Shown: positions 52,843 through 62,572 of the stretch, piece by piece
How positions within the stretch are numbered: position 1 is the stretch's first letter
How the letters are laid out: every line of letters starts with the position of its first letter
The notes under the pieces: model-generated
The model's database searches: none
What the model was told of the DNA's origin: nothing
What the model saw: only the letters and a program-made list of their open reading frames with translations
Assembly: GCF_000011245.1 (NCBI RefSeq)
Contig: NC_004193.1
Span: forward strand, 474,501 to 538,500
Source of the DNA: Oceanobacillus iheyensis HTE831
GTDB taxonomy: Bacteria; Bacillota; Bacilli; Bacillales; Amphibacillaceae
DNA length: 64,000 bases
Direction of reading: 5' to 3'
Made by a program: the position numbers and the translations under genes

Positions 52843-54096
52843 ATGGACGTCAAACAAAATTATGAACAAGCGAAAAAACAATATGAAAAATGGGGAGTTA
52901 ATGTTGAGGATGCGTTAGAGAAGCTAAAACAAATTCCGATTTCGATTCATTGTTGGCAAGGGGATGATGTGACAGGATTTGAAGTCAATCAACAGGAGTT
53001 ATCGGGGGGGATCGATGTAACGGGAAATTACCCAGGTAAAGCAACTACACCAGAGGAATTACGAGATGACCTTGATAAAGCTTTATCACTGATTCCTGGT
53101 ATGCACCGAGTCAATCTACATGCAATATATGCAGAAACAAATGGAGAAGCCGTGGAACGTGATGAGATTGAGCCTAAGCATTTTGAAAACTGGGTAAAAT
53201 GGGCAAAAGAAAACGGTTTAGGACTTGACTTTAATCCAACATTATTTTCTCATCCAAAAGCAGATGACGGTTTAACGTTAGCACACCCAAATAAAGAGAT
53301 TCGAGATTTTTGGATTCGTCATACGATTGCCAGCCGTAAAATAGCGGCTTACATGGGGAAAGAGTTAGGGACTTCTGCCTTAACAAACATCTGGACTCCA
53401 GATGGATATAAAGATATCCCAAGTGATCGTCTGACACCTAGAAAACGTCTAGAAGATTCCCTAAACCAAATATTTGAAGAGGAAATAGATAAGGAATATA
53501 ACGTTGACGCAGTAGAGAGCAAACTATTTGGAATAGGATCGGAAGCATATGTAGTAGGTTCACATGAGTTTTATATGGGATATGCATTGAAAAATAATAA
53601 ATTATGTCTACTAGATACAGGACATTATCATCCTACAGAAATGGTATCTAATAAAATTTCTTCGATGCTATTATATAGTGATGAATTAGCTTTACATGTA
53701 TCTAGACCAGTTCGTTGGGATAGTGATCATGTTGTTATATTAGATGATGAATTACGTGAAATTGGCTTAGAGATTGTCCGAAATGATGCTTTAGATAAAG
53801 TTAGAATCGGCCTTGATTTCTTTGATGCAAGCATAAACCGAATTGCAGCATGGACAATCGGTACTCGGAATATGATTAAATCGTTATTATATGCGTTACT
53901 AACACCGAACGAGCATTTAAAACAATTACAAGAAGAAGGTAACTTCACAGATCGCTTAGCGATAATGGAAGAATTAAAAACTTATCCATTTGGGGCTATT
54001 TGGGATTACTACTGTGAATCCATGAATGTACCAGTTGGAGAGTCATGGTTAACAGAGGTAAAAGAATATGAAAAAGAAGTTTTATCTAAGCGATAA
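52843..54096 (+). CDS. rhaA: L-rhamnose isomerase
   Basis: This 417-residue metal-dependent TIM-barrel enzyme converts L-rhamnose to L-rhamnulose. [13 protein letters not shown] near residue 36, [32 protein letters not shown] (metal and substrate residues), [10 protein letters not shown] and [20 protein letters not shown] are diagnostic. GGAGGGG precedes the ATG, 2 bp after rhaB. Length matches E. coli RhaA (419). Confidence 0.96.
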
Positions 54097-54131
54097 TTTT
54101 AAGAGGATTTGAAGTGGAAAGGGAGAGAATG

Positions 54132-54968
54132 ATGACACAGGATATTACACAACAAGATGTGTTAGATGCACCTTTTATGAAAGAAATGATGAATACAACA
54201 TATGATATGTGGAAACTTGGATGGGATGAACTTAATGGAGGTAACATCAGCTATCTACTAAAAGAAGAAGAGGTAAGAAGTTACTTTGATTTGAACCAAG
54301 TAAAGCGAACTATTTCATTAGATTTTCCGGTAATAGAGTTGGCAAATCAGTATTTCCTTGTTACTGGATCAGGTAAGTTCTTCAGAAAAATTATAGAAAA
54401 TCCAGAAGAATGTTTAGCGGTATTACGAGTAACTAGTGATGGAGAATCAGTTGAACTTCTATGGGGATTAAGTGATGGAGGAAGACCGACAAGTGAGTTA
54501 GCATCTCACTTTATGAGTCATATTGTTCGATTAAAACATGATCCGAATCATCGAGTCATCATGCACACACATGCAACAAACTTAATTGCAATGACATTTA
54601 CACATGAATTAGATGAAGTTCAATTTACTCGGACATTATGGCAAATGTGTACAGAATGCTTAGTGGTATTCCCTGAAGGAGTAGGGATACTCCCATGGAT
54701 GGTTCCTGGAACTTCAGAAATTGGAAAGGCTACAGCGGAAAAAATGAATGAATATCGTTTAGCAATTTGGTCACATCATGGAATATTTGGTGCAGGGGAG
54801 TCAATTGATCAAGTATTTGGATTAATTGAAACAGTGGAGAAGGCTGCAAAAGTCTATAATCTTGTAAACGCACATCCAGACGGTGCTAAACAAGTAATTA
54901 CTGATCAGCAACTGATAGATTTAGCAGAAGCTTTTCATGTGAATCCTCCTAATAAATACTTTTCTTAA
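54132..54968 (+). CDS. rhaD: Rhamnulose-1-phosphate aldolase
   Basis: This class II zinc aldolase cleaves rhamnulose 1-phosphate to DHAP and L-lactaldehyde. I prefer the ATG at 54132, 7 bases after GGGAG; the GTG at 54114 would add six residues. It has 278 residues. Zinc ligands are in [13 protein letters not shown] near 145 and [12 protein letters not shown] near 215; the catalytic Glu is in [10 protein letters not shown] near 122. The lactaldehyde goes to AldA at 47781-49235. Confidence 0.94.
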
Positions 54969-54986
54969 AAGGCCGATGCAATTATG

Positions 54987-55027
54987 AAAGAACGAAGCAG
55001 TGGAAATACAAGTGTTTCGTTCTTTCT
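54987..55027 (+). terminator. Terminator after rhaD
   Basis: AAAGAACGAA pairs with TTCGTTCTTT, starting 18 bases after the rhaD stop codon. The T-run is short. Confidence 0.7.
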
Positions 55028-55124
55028 ATGCTTGTTAAACTTAGTAGAAAATGGGTAAAATATAGTAAAAATATGATATGCTATTTTAGAGAATATGTTA
55101 AAGGTAAGAGAAGGAAGTGGTTAG

Positions 55125-55898
55125 ATGCTTGTAGCAGAAAGACATCACAAAATAGTTGAATTAGTGAATGAAAAGAAGAGCATTCGAGTTTCTGATATGA
55201 GTAAGTTATTTGCAGTTACAGAAGAAACGATTCGAAGAGATTTAGAAAAGTTAGAGAAAGAGAATAAGTTAGCTCGTAGTCATGGTGGCGCAGTTAGCTT
55301 GCATCCGAATGATTCTTTAGAGATTCCTTATACGCAACGAGAAATTATGAATGTACGTGAGAAACAAAAAATTGCAATGGAAGCTATTAAACATGTTTTT
55401 GAAGGAGATAAAATCATTTTAGATGCCAGTACAACTGCCTGGTATATGGCAAAAGCATTACCTGACTTACCTTTAACCGTCATGACCAACTCCATTAAAG
55501 TTGCAATGGAACTGAGTAACAAACACCAAATTAACGTGATTTCAACTGGTGGAACGCTTCTGTCTAAGTCACTCTCTTACGCTGGACCTTTAGCAGAGGC
55601 TTCGTTCCATAGTTATCATCTTGATAAGGCATTTATTTCTTGTAAAGGTCTGCATCTAGAAAGAGGAATAAGTGAGTCGGATGAACAACAATCACGTATT
55701 AAAAAGAAAATGATTGAAAGTGCTGATTCTACTTATTTAATGATAGATTATAGTAAATTTGGCAAAACTGCTTTTTCGAAAATTGATCAAATTGAAGTCG
55801 CGCATCATTTGGTTACAGATAGCAAAGCAGACCAAACGATGATTCAGTTGTTAAAAGAAAAAGGAATTCGTGTAACGGAAGTACAAAATGATGAATAA
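55125..55898 (+). CDS. DeoR-family transcriptional regulator, probable rhamnose repressor
   Basis: This 257-residue regulator has the DeoR helix-turn-helix at residues 1-57 (RHHKIVELVNEKKSIRVSDM and VTEETIRRDLEKLEKENKL). A sugar-phosphate-binding domain follows with DASTTAWYMAKALPD, TNSIKVAMELS, SKSLSYAGPLAE and IDYSKFGKTAF. AAGGAAG precedes the ATG. Its position after rhaBAD suggests that it controls the regulon. The effector may be rhamnulose 1-phosphate or a later intermediate. Target sites are suggested at 51300-51319. Confidence 0.85.
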   Translation: MLVAERHHKIVELVNEKKSIRVSDMSKLFAVTEETIRRDLEKLEKENKLARSHGGAVSLHPNDSLEIPYTQREIMNVREKQKIAMEAIKHVFEGDKIILDASTTAWYMAKALPDLPLTVMTNSIKVAMELSNKHQINVISTGGTLLSKSLSYAGPLAEASFHSYHLDKAFISCKGLHLERGISESDEQQSRIKKKMIESADSTYLMIDYSKFGKTAFSKIDQIEVAHHLVTDSKADQTMIQLLKEKGIRVTEVQNDE

Positions 55899-55914
55899 TT
55901 AACAAGATATCAAA

Positions 55915-56144
55915 GAGGTAGGGACATAACAAACAGTTCTGGTCAAAAGACGGATGATAGGTAAAATAAGCGTAAGAAATATACGGAGACTCCTGTGGGA
56001 GGAAGGCCTAGTTGAGACCCCGGATTGCGGAGCAACCGGAGGCTCATCAGCCGCCCACGGAAAGCGCAGTATATTTCTGAAGCGGGTTTTCAATACTCAT
56101 TCATTCGGATTCCTCTTTTGATTAAATACTTTTGTCCCAACCTC
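55915..56144 (+). repeat. Dispersed palindromic repeat, family 1, copy C
   Basis: This 230-bp copy has ends GAGGTAGGGACA and TGTCCCAACCTC. It shares AATAAGCGTAAGAAATATAC and AGTATATTTCTGAAGCGGGT with copy B and lacks about 55 bases of B's middle. It lies between the DeoR stop codon and the tRNA-Ala gene. Confidence 0.85.
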
Positions 56145-56152
56145 TTTTTCGA

Positions 56153-56225
56153 TGGAGCATAGCGGGCTCGAACCGCTGACCTCTTCACTGCCAGTGAAGC
56201 GCTCTCCCAGCTGAGCTAATGCCCC
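56153..56225 (-). tRNA. tRNA-Ala (anticodon GGC)
   Basis: This is a 73-nt cloverleaf on the minus strand. Acceptor GGGGCAT pairs with ATGCTCC. The D-arm region is TAGCTCAGCTGGGAGAGC. Anticodon stem CTTCA/TGAAG surrounds loop CTGGCAG with GGC at 34-36, and the T-arm is AGCGGTTCGAGCCCGCT. Discriminator base is A and CCA is not encoded. No partner tRNA is adjacent; its 3' end lies 8 bases from repeat copy C. Confidence 0.95.
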
Positions 56226-56459
56226 GTTAATAAAAGTATATACCCTCTATAAAACTATTTCAATATAACTATGAACTATATTGAAAAACAAGTCTAAACT
56301 ACTGTTTTCCTCTTTTTATAGGTTAAAAGTTCTGAATTTACATTATTTTTACAAAAAAGCGATGGTAGAAGTAGAATTTTTATGCAATATTTAAAGAGAA
56401 ACGATTGTTTATGTCGAAATGAATACAATCGTATTAAAAAATGGTAACGGAGGGGACGT

Positions 56460-59400
56460 ATGAAACAGGTGAAAAGATCGCTTAGTATGTTCATGATTTT
56501 CGCATTAATTATGATGAATGTAACACCAGCGTTATCAGTATATGCTGAAAGTGCTACAAATGTAGATACAGTCGCAGAAGATTTAATTCTTTCGGAGTAC
56601 GTGGAAGGAACTTCATTTAATAAAGCGATTGAAATCTTTAATGGTACAGGAGAAGCAGTGGATTTATCGAATTATTCTATCGAATTATATAGCAATGGAG
56701 CTTATTCTGCTAGTCAGTCTTTATCACTATCAGGCACTTTGGCTAATGGTGATGCGTACGTTTTAGCCCATCCGAGTGCAGATCAGGCAATCTTAGATCA
56801 AGCTGATGTAACAAATGGCTCTGTTATTAATTTTAACGGTGATGATGCAGTAGCTCTATTAAATAATGAAGAGAAACTAGATGTAATTGGTGAAATTGGA
56901 CAACGAACCAATTTTGGACAAGATGTTACGTTGGTTCGGAATGCATCAGTCATCGCACCAAGTACAACATTTAATGTAGAAGATTGGACGGATTACAGTC
57001 AAAATACGTTCGCGTATATCGGTTCTCATACAATGGATGGTACTCCGGGAGATCCTGAAGATCCTGAAGAACCAGGTGACCCAGAAGAACCAGATCCAGG
57101 TCAATTACCTATTTCCGATGTTCGTGATCTCCCAGATGGAGAAGTAGTTACCGTAGAAGGAATTGTTACAGCTGATAATCAAGCAATTAGTAATGGCAGC
57201 CAATTTACTACATATATCCAAGACGAGACGGCTGGTATTAATCTATTTGCTTTTGAACAAGGTGAAATCTCTGATGTTACAAAGGGTGACAAAGTTGTCG
57301 TAACAGGAGAACTTGCTACCTATAATGGGTTAAAAGAAATTGTACCGAATTCATTAGAAGTGATTGACTCGGGGTTAGATTTACCAGAAGCACAAACAAT
57401 AACTTTAGAGGAATTACAAGATGAAGAATTGGCTGAATCACTAGAAGGGCAGCGAGTTCAAGTCAATGGTTACATTCGGTCCATTCCAGATAGTCCTGCC
57501 GGCGGTGGGTATAATATTACAGTTACAGATGCAGATTTTAATGGTACAACGCTTCGTGTAATGGAAAATGCACTTGATATTTCTGAAGTGGAACCAAACA
57601 CTTGGTATGATATTACAGCTGTTGTAAGTCAATACAATACGTATCAATTAATTCCTACAGAGCAAGCAGATATTCAAATTGCAGAAGAACAGCCAGAACC
57701 GCCTTCTTCTGAAGGGTATTATGAGACTACAGTAGAAAGTGTAACAGATGGTGATACCATCCGCGTAGCTGAGCCTGTATTTGGGGAAAAACGTGTCCGA
57801 TTTGTAAATATGGATACTGCAGAAACATATGCTGCCCATAATGATGACCCGGAACGTGATGAAATAAATGATAACCAGAAATACTATGGAGATTTAGCAA
57901 CGGATTATATAGGGGAACTCATTCAACCAGGTGATGAGATTTATCTAAAAGTCGGAGATAAACCAACAGATGACTATGGAAGAATTCTTGCAGAAGTTAT
58001 CCGTAAAGATGATGGTTTAAATGTAAATTTAGAAATGGTAGAAGCTGGATATGCATCCACGTACTTTATTGCGCCAATTGATGAAGAAGCTTATCCGGAG
58101 TATCAACAAGCAGTAAAAGAAGCAAAGGATGCTGAATTAGGAATTTGGAATCCAGAGAACCCACTTCTAGAATTGCCATTTGTTTTCCGAGCAAATGACG
58201 ATCAAAAAGGGTTCCAACGATATGTTGGAAACTCAGATACGATGGAGTATGTAGTCCCGGATAATTGGGCAGATGTTCCAGTGGAGCATCGAATCTTTTT
58301 CTCTAGTCCGGAAGAAGCTGAATCTTATGGATATACACCGGTAAGCGGTGATGGAGGAGATTCTTCTGAGGAAACGTTAGATCTACAGCTAATTAGTATG
58401 AATGATTTACATGGGAAGATTGACCAGGAATACATGTTAGATTTAGAAGGAAATGGTGAATCCGAGTTATATGGAAGAATGGATTATACAGCTGCTGCAA
58501 TCAAAGAGCATCAAGAAGGAAATGAACATTCGATGCTTGTTCATGCAGGAGATATGATAGGTGGAAGCTCTCCAGTATCAGGTTTATTACAGGATGAACC
58601 AACGGTAGAGATTATGAATGCGATGGGTTTTGATGTTGGTGCTGTTGGAAATCATGAATTTGATGAAGGTTTACCTGAACTCCTTCGAATGATTGAAGGT
58701 GGAGATCATCCAGAAGGAAAAGGGACAGAAGGCTATGAAGGCATGGATTTTCCATCCCTTTGCGCGAATTGCGTATATGAAGATACTGGTGAAACTTTCT
58801 TACCACCGTATATTATTGAAGAAGTAGATGGTGAACAAATTGGATTTATTGGAGTAAACACACAAGAAACGGTCAATATGGTTATGCCATCTTCATTAGA
58901 AAATGTAGAGTTTACGGATGAAACAGAAGCTGTAAATGATGCAGCGGAAGAATTAACGAGTCAAGGTGTAGAAGCGATTATCGTGTTAGCACATATGCCA
59001 GCTACTCAAAATGGCGATGATGCTACAGGAGCTGCAGCTGATTTAGCACGAAATGTAAATGACGCTGTTGATGTAATCTTTGCTGGACATAATCATGTGG
59101 AGAATAATGTATTAGTGGATGACAAATTAATTATCCAGGCAAATGAATACGGAAAAGCATTTGCGGATGTGCAATTAGTTTTAGATCGCGAATCCGGCGA
59201 TATTATTGAAAAAGAAGCAGAAATTGTTTATGTAAAACAGAGTGATTACACGCCAGATGCAGAAGTCGCTGCGATTTTAGATAAATATGCGGAAGAAATT
59301 GCCCCGATTATAAACGAAGTGATTGGTTATAATGCGCAAGACTTAACGGGTGATTATACAAATGATGGCGATCATGGATTAGGAAACTTAATATCTGATG

Positions 59401-60179
59401 GTATGAACGAAGCAATGGATAGTGATTTTGCCTTTATGAATGGCGGAGGGATAAGAGATGATCTCTTAGCAGGCGATGTCACTTGGGGAGATTTATACAA
59501 TATCCAACCATTTGGAAATACGTTAATGACCGTAGAAGTTACTGGTAATGACATATATGAAATATTAAATGAACAAATTCATCCAGAATATGGTCCTGAT
59601 TATAGTGTTAGTGGTTTGCATTATACTTGGAACCCGGAATTAGGAGAGGTGATTAATGTTACTTTTCCTGATGGCACACCAATTGATTTGGAAGAAACAT
59701 ATGTCTTAACAGTTAACAACTACATGGGAACTTCAGAAGGGCCGATTAAGGACCTTGGAGAAAATCCTACGATGGGCCCTGCCGACATTGATGCTACAGT
59801 TGAATTCATTCAAGCAATGGGTAGCTCCGAAGCAAACCCAATTGTATATGAGGCAGAAGGAAGAATTACACAAACAGATGAAGAACCAGGTGACCCGGAG
59901 GATCCTAGTGAACCAGATCATATTATAGAAGCTATACCAGATAGAGGTTTATTAGCATTTGTTCGAACAAGAGATCTTTTGTTTATAGAAGATGGATCGG
60001 ATGTAGTAATCGATATCTCGAATGAAAGTAGACTACGCATGCTTTTATTGACATTGCCTCAAGTATATATTTTAAAAAATAAGGAAGTAACACTTCATGT
60101 CACGAATGGTGAAGAAACAAAGACATTTGATATGGCAGAAGAAAAATTAAGAACTATGTTAGTCTTGCTAACGAAATAA
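56460..60179 (+). CDS. Large secreted multidomain nuclease/5'-nucleotidase (YhcR-like)
   Basis: This 1239-residue exported protein starts at ATG behind GGAGGGG, with a signal peptide to about residue 30. Domain order: a lamin-tail domain (about 38-190, LILSEYVEGTSFNKAIEIFN), an acidic Pro/Glu/Asp linker, an OB-fold DNA-binding-like domain (about 215-405), and a thermonuclease domain (about 419-571; VTDGDTIRV, RFVNMDTAET, DDYGRILAEV). A 5'-nucleotidase follows: a metallophosphatase from about 641 (NDLHGKI, HAGDMIGGS, GNHEFD, AGHNH) and a C-terminal substrate domain (947-1133). The architecture matches B. subtilis YhcR. No LPxTG-like signal and hydrophobic tail is visible at the C-terminus, so release or other anchoring is inferred. 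It likely degrades external nucleic acids to nucleosides. Confidence 0.9.
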   Translation: MKQVKRSLSMFMIFALIMMNVTPALSVYAESATNVDTVAEDLILSEYVEGTSFNKAIEIFNGTGEAVDLSNYSIELYSNGAYSASQSLSLSGTLANGDAYVLAHPSADQAILDQADVTNGSVINFNGDDAVALLNNEEKLDVIGEIGQRTNFGQDVTLVRNASVIAPSTTFNVEDWTDYSQNTFAYIGSHTMDGTPGDPEDPEEPGDPEEPDPGQLPISDVRDLPDGEVVTVEGIVTADNQAISNGSQFTTYIQDETAGINLFAFEQGEISDVTKGDKVVVTGELATYNGLKEIVPNSLEVIDSGLDLPEAQTITLEELQDEELAESLEGQRVQVNGYIRSIPDSPAGGGYNITVTDADFNGTTLRVMENALDISEVEPNTWYDITAVVSQYNTYQLIPTEQADIQIAEEQPEPPSSEGYYETTVESVTDGDTIRVAEPVFGEKRVRFVNMDTAETYAAHNDDPERDEINDNQKYYGDLATDYIGELIQPGDEIYLKVGDKPTDDYGRILAEVIRKDDGLNVNLEMVEAGYASTYFIAPIDEEAYPEYQQAVKEAKDAELGIWNPENPLLELPFVFRANDDQKGFQRYVGNSDTMEYVVPDNWADVPVEHRIFFSSPEEAESYGYTPVSGDGGDSSEETLDLQLISMNDLHGKIDQEYMLDLEGNGESELYGRMDYTAAAIKEHQEGNEHSMLVHAGDMIGGSSPVSGLLQDEPTVEIMNAMGFDVGAVGNHEFDEGLPELLRMIEGGDHPEGKGTEGYEGMDFPSLCANCVYEDTGETFLPPYIIEEVDGEQIGFIGVNTQETVNMVMPSSLENVEFTDETEAVNDAAEELTSQGVEAIIVLAHMPATQNGDDATGAAADLARNVNDAVDVIFAGHNHVENNVLVDDKLIIQANEYGKAFADVQLVLDRESGDIIEKEAEIVYVKQSDYTPDAEVAAILDKYAEEIAPIINEVIGYNAQDLTGDYTNDGDHGLGNLISDGMNEAMDSDFAFMNGGGIRDDLLAGDVTWGDLYNIQPFGNTLMTVEVTGNDIYEILNEQIHPEYGPDYSVSGLHYTWNPELGEVINVTFPDGTPIDLEETYVLTVNNYMGTSEGPIKDLGENPTMGPADIDATVEFIQAMGSSEANPIVYEAEGRITQTDEEPGDPEDPSEPDHIIEAIPDRGLLAFVRTRDLLFIEDGSDVVIDISNESRLRMLLLTLPQVYILKNKEVTLHVTNGEETKTFDMAEEKLRTMLVLLTK

Positions 60180-60196
60180 CGATAAAGTCGAATTTA

Positions 60197-60231
60197 CCTG
60201 TAGAGAACTGTTAATTTCTCTACAGGTTTTT
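60197..60231 (+). terminator. Terminator after the YhcR-like gene
   Basis: CCTGTAGAGAA pairs with TTCTCTACAGG and is followed by TTTTT, 18 bases after the stop codon. Confidence 0.9.
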
Positions 60232-60305
60232 CGTATTTACAAGAGGATAGAAGTTACCTTATAGTAATGATAGTAGTTTTCTATGATAAGGTAGGAGATC
60301 AAAAC

Positions 60306-60584
60306 ATGATAAAACAAAAACAAAGCATAGATGCAAGGTTTAAAGTAGCGAATAGAGAAGCTTTAATCGGAGTAGGTTTAGTTATATTTAATTTTATTTG
60401 GTGGTTCGGTTTTGCCTATGGATTGGGAAGTAAAAATCCAGAAGAGTATTCGTATATAGTAGGATTTCCAGCTTGGTTCTTTTATAGTTGCATTCTTGGA
60501 TTTATAGTAATGGTCACATTGACCGTCATAGCAGTTAAATTCTTTTTTAAAGATATACCACTTGATGATACAGAGGAAAATTAA
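60306..60584 (+). CDS. YhdT/DUF997 family small membrane protein
   Basis: From the ATG at 60306, behind AGGAGATC, it has 92 residues with two membrane segments. FNFIWWFGFAYGLG and VGFPAWFFYSC are typical of YhdT, the small partner encoded before panF in many bacteria. PanF starts 44 bp downstream. It probably associates with or stabilises the symporter; this is inferred from gene order. Confidence 0.85.
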   Translation: MIKQKQSIDARFKVANREALIGVGLVIFNFIWWFGFAYGLGSKNPEEYSYIVGFPAWFFYSCILGFIVMVTLTVIAVKFFFKDIPLDDTEEN

Positions 60585-60627
60585 TCTTAATACCGGGTCA
60601 ATGGGTTAGAGTGAGGAGAAAAATGTA

Positions 60628-62064
60628 ATGAATTGGGAAGCAGTTATACCATTATTCCTATTAATTTTTATCATTTTTTTAGTTGGAATGTGGTCAAGTA
60701 AATTTGTGCGGAATACAGATTCATTTGTTCAAGAATATTTTCTTGGGGGCAGGAGCTTAGGTGGGTTCATATTAGCGATGACGCTTGTAACTACTTATGG
60801 AAGTGCAAGTAGTTTTCTTAGTGGTCCAGGAACTGCTTATAATGAAGGATTAGGTTGGGTTCTTTTATCCATGACTCAATTAGCTACAGGTTATTTTGTG
60901 TTAATGGTATTAGGTAAACGATTTGCGATTGTTACTCGAAAATACAAAGCAGTAACTATTGTAGATTTTTTAAAAGAAAGATATCAATCCAAATGGGTCG
61001 TTTTATTATCTTCATTTAGTATACTGATATTCTTATTTTCTGCAATGTCTGCACAATGGATAGGTGGAGGTAGGTTAATTCAGTCGCTTACTGGTATGTC
61101 TTACCTTTCTGCATTATTTATATTTTCTGCTGCAGTACTTATCTATGTGATTGTAGGGGGATTCCGAGCAGTTGCAATTACAGATGGAATTCAAGGAATT
61201 ATTATGTTTTTAGGTACATTAATATTGCTAATTGCTGTAATTGTTGCAGGTGGAGGAGTTCCACAAATTATGGAAGACTTACGTGCAGAAAATATGAATC
61301 TTATAACACCTTTTGGCGCGGATGGTGGATTAACACCTGCATTTGTATCTTCCTTTTGGATATTAGTCGGTGTGGGAGTTATTGCCCTACCACAAATTGC
61401 AGTAAGAGCAATGTCATATAAAAACTCGCGATCACTTCATAGAGCCATTATTATTAGTACGATTGTAGTTGGATTTATAATGTTAAATATGCACTTAATT
61501 GGCGTGCTCGGTAGACCAGTAATGCCTGGAATTGAAGTAGGTGATACCGTTATGCCATTACTTGCTCAAGAAGTGCTACCTGGCTGGCTAGCTGGAATTG
61601 TATTGGCAGCACCTATGGCAGCTATCATGACAACCGTTAATTCATTATTGTTAATGGTTAGTTCCACGATTATAAAGGATGTATATTTAAATTATATTGA
61701 AAAAGAAGCTACAGATAAAAAAGTGCGTGGTTTGAGCATGGGGGTGACTGCCCTTATCGGAGTTATTGTTATAGTTATGTCGCTACAACCACCTGATCTA
61801 ATTATCTGGTTAAATCTATTCTCGATGGGTGGCTTAGAAGCAGCTTTTATTTGGCCGATTGTATTGGGGTTATATTGGAACCGAGGCAATAAATATGGCG
61901 CAATAGCTTCCATGATAACAGGTGTGTCTAGTTATATTATTTTTGAAAGTTTCTTTCCACAACCATTCGGAATGCATTCTGTTGTAACGTCGATAACTAT
62001 TGCTTTAATAGCTTATATCATTGGAAGTTTATCTAAACAACATCCAGTATCACAAATGAGTTAA
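60628..62064 (+). CDS. panF: Sodium/pantothenate symporter
   Basis: This 478-residue member of the sodium/solute symporter family has about thirteen segments. Family features: FVQEYFLGGRSLGGFILAMT near residue 31, TYGSASSFLSGPGTAYNEGLGW near 55, GGFRAVAITDGIQGIIMF near 172 and the sodium-site segment AAIMTTVNSLLLMVSSTII. Preceding yhdT supports the pantothenate assignment over proline. GAGGAG precedes the ATG. Confidence 0.9.
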   Translation: MNWEAVIPLFLLIFIIFLVGMWSSKFVRNTDSFVQEYFLGGRSLGGFILAMTLVTTYGSASSFLSGPGTAYNEGLGWVLLSMTQLATGYFVLMVLGKRFAIVTRKYKAVTIVDFLKERYQSKWVVLLSSFSILIFLFSAMSAQWIGGGRLIQSLTGMSYLSALFIFSAAVLIYVIVGGFRAVAITDGIQGIIMFLGTLILLIAVIVAGGGVPQIMEDLRAENMNLITPFGADGGLTPAFVSSFWILVGVGVIALPQIAVRAMSYKNSRSLHRAIIISTIVVGFIMLNMHLIGVLGRPVMPGIEVGDTVMPLLAQEVLPGWLAGIVLAAPMAAIMTTVNSLLLMVSSTIIKDVYLNYIEKEATDKKVRGLSMGVTALIGVIVIVMSLQPPDLIIWLNLFSMGGLEAAFIWPIVLGLYWNRGNKYGAIASMITGVSSYIIFESFFPQPFGMHSVVTSITIALIAYIIGSLSKQHPVSQMS

Positions 62065-62100
62065 ATAGTAGTTTCTATATTACTTTTAAATCTTACTTTT

Positions 62101-62133
62101 AAGTATCTCTCAAAAACGAGCGATACTTTTTTT
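62101..62133 (+). terminator. Terminator after panF
   Basis: AAGTATC pairs with GATACTT, with an inner CTC/GAG pairing, followed by TTTTT. Confidence 0.8.
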
Positions 62134-62163
62134 ATTGCTTAGGAAACTATACAATTTGAATGC

Positions 62164-62345
62164 TATGGATAACTTAGTTACAGGAACAGCCACGTCCAGC
62201 TCCAGCGCCCAACGACTAGCGATCCTTCCTCACCTTCGTACGGTAATTAACATCGGCTTTTTACGGTCGCCGTGTTTCCTTTATCTCCTGCGGCTCAGTC
62301 CAGTCCGTACGTCGCTAAACGGGCGCTTGCGCTTTTGTTCTTAGG
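62164..62345 (+). repeat. Dispersed repeat, family 2, copy 2
   Basis: It shares CAGCCACGTCCAGCTCCAGC, CGTGTTTCCTTTATCTC and CGCTTGCGCTTTTGTTCT with 25692-25935. A degenerate echo of the last block (GCGTTTATGCTTTTGTTCT) follows at about 62403-62422. It is non-coding, and the apparent ORFs across it are chance. The rest of the gap up to 62572 shows nothing else I can name. Confidence 0.8.
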
Positions 62346-62572
62346 AAAGTCAATTCTTGTGTACAATCCGAATGCTGCGATAGTTGATTTTCATTACAGA
62401 CGGGCGTTTATGCTTTTGTTCTGGATTAAGAGAAACGCCGGAGTGAGCGTGGAAAATCACTATCGGATTCCTTTATAAAATAGTATCAGACTGAAGTCGT
62501 AGGATAAATCCATCTTGAGAGGTTTGTTATTGTTAAAATATTCGATATAATTAATGTTAAGGAGGTAACAGG

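Noticed and set aside
62135..62478. Two overlapping 68-69 codon ORFs over the family 2 repeat
   Set aside because: They lie in a dispersed repeat, are not shared with copy 1, and lack ribosome sites.
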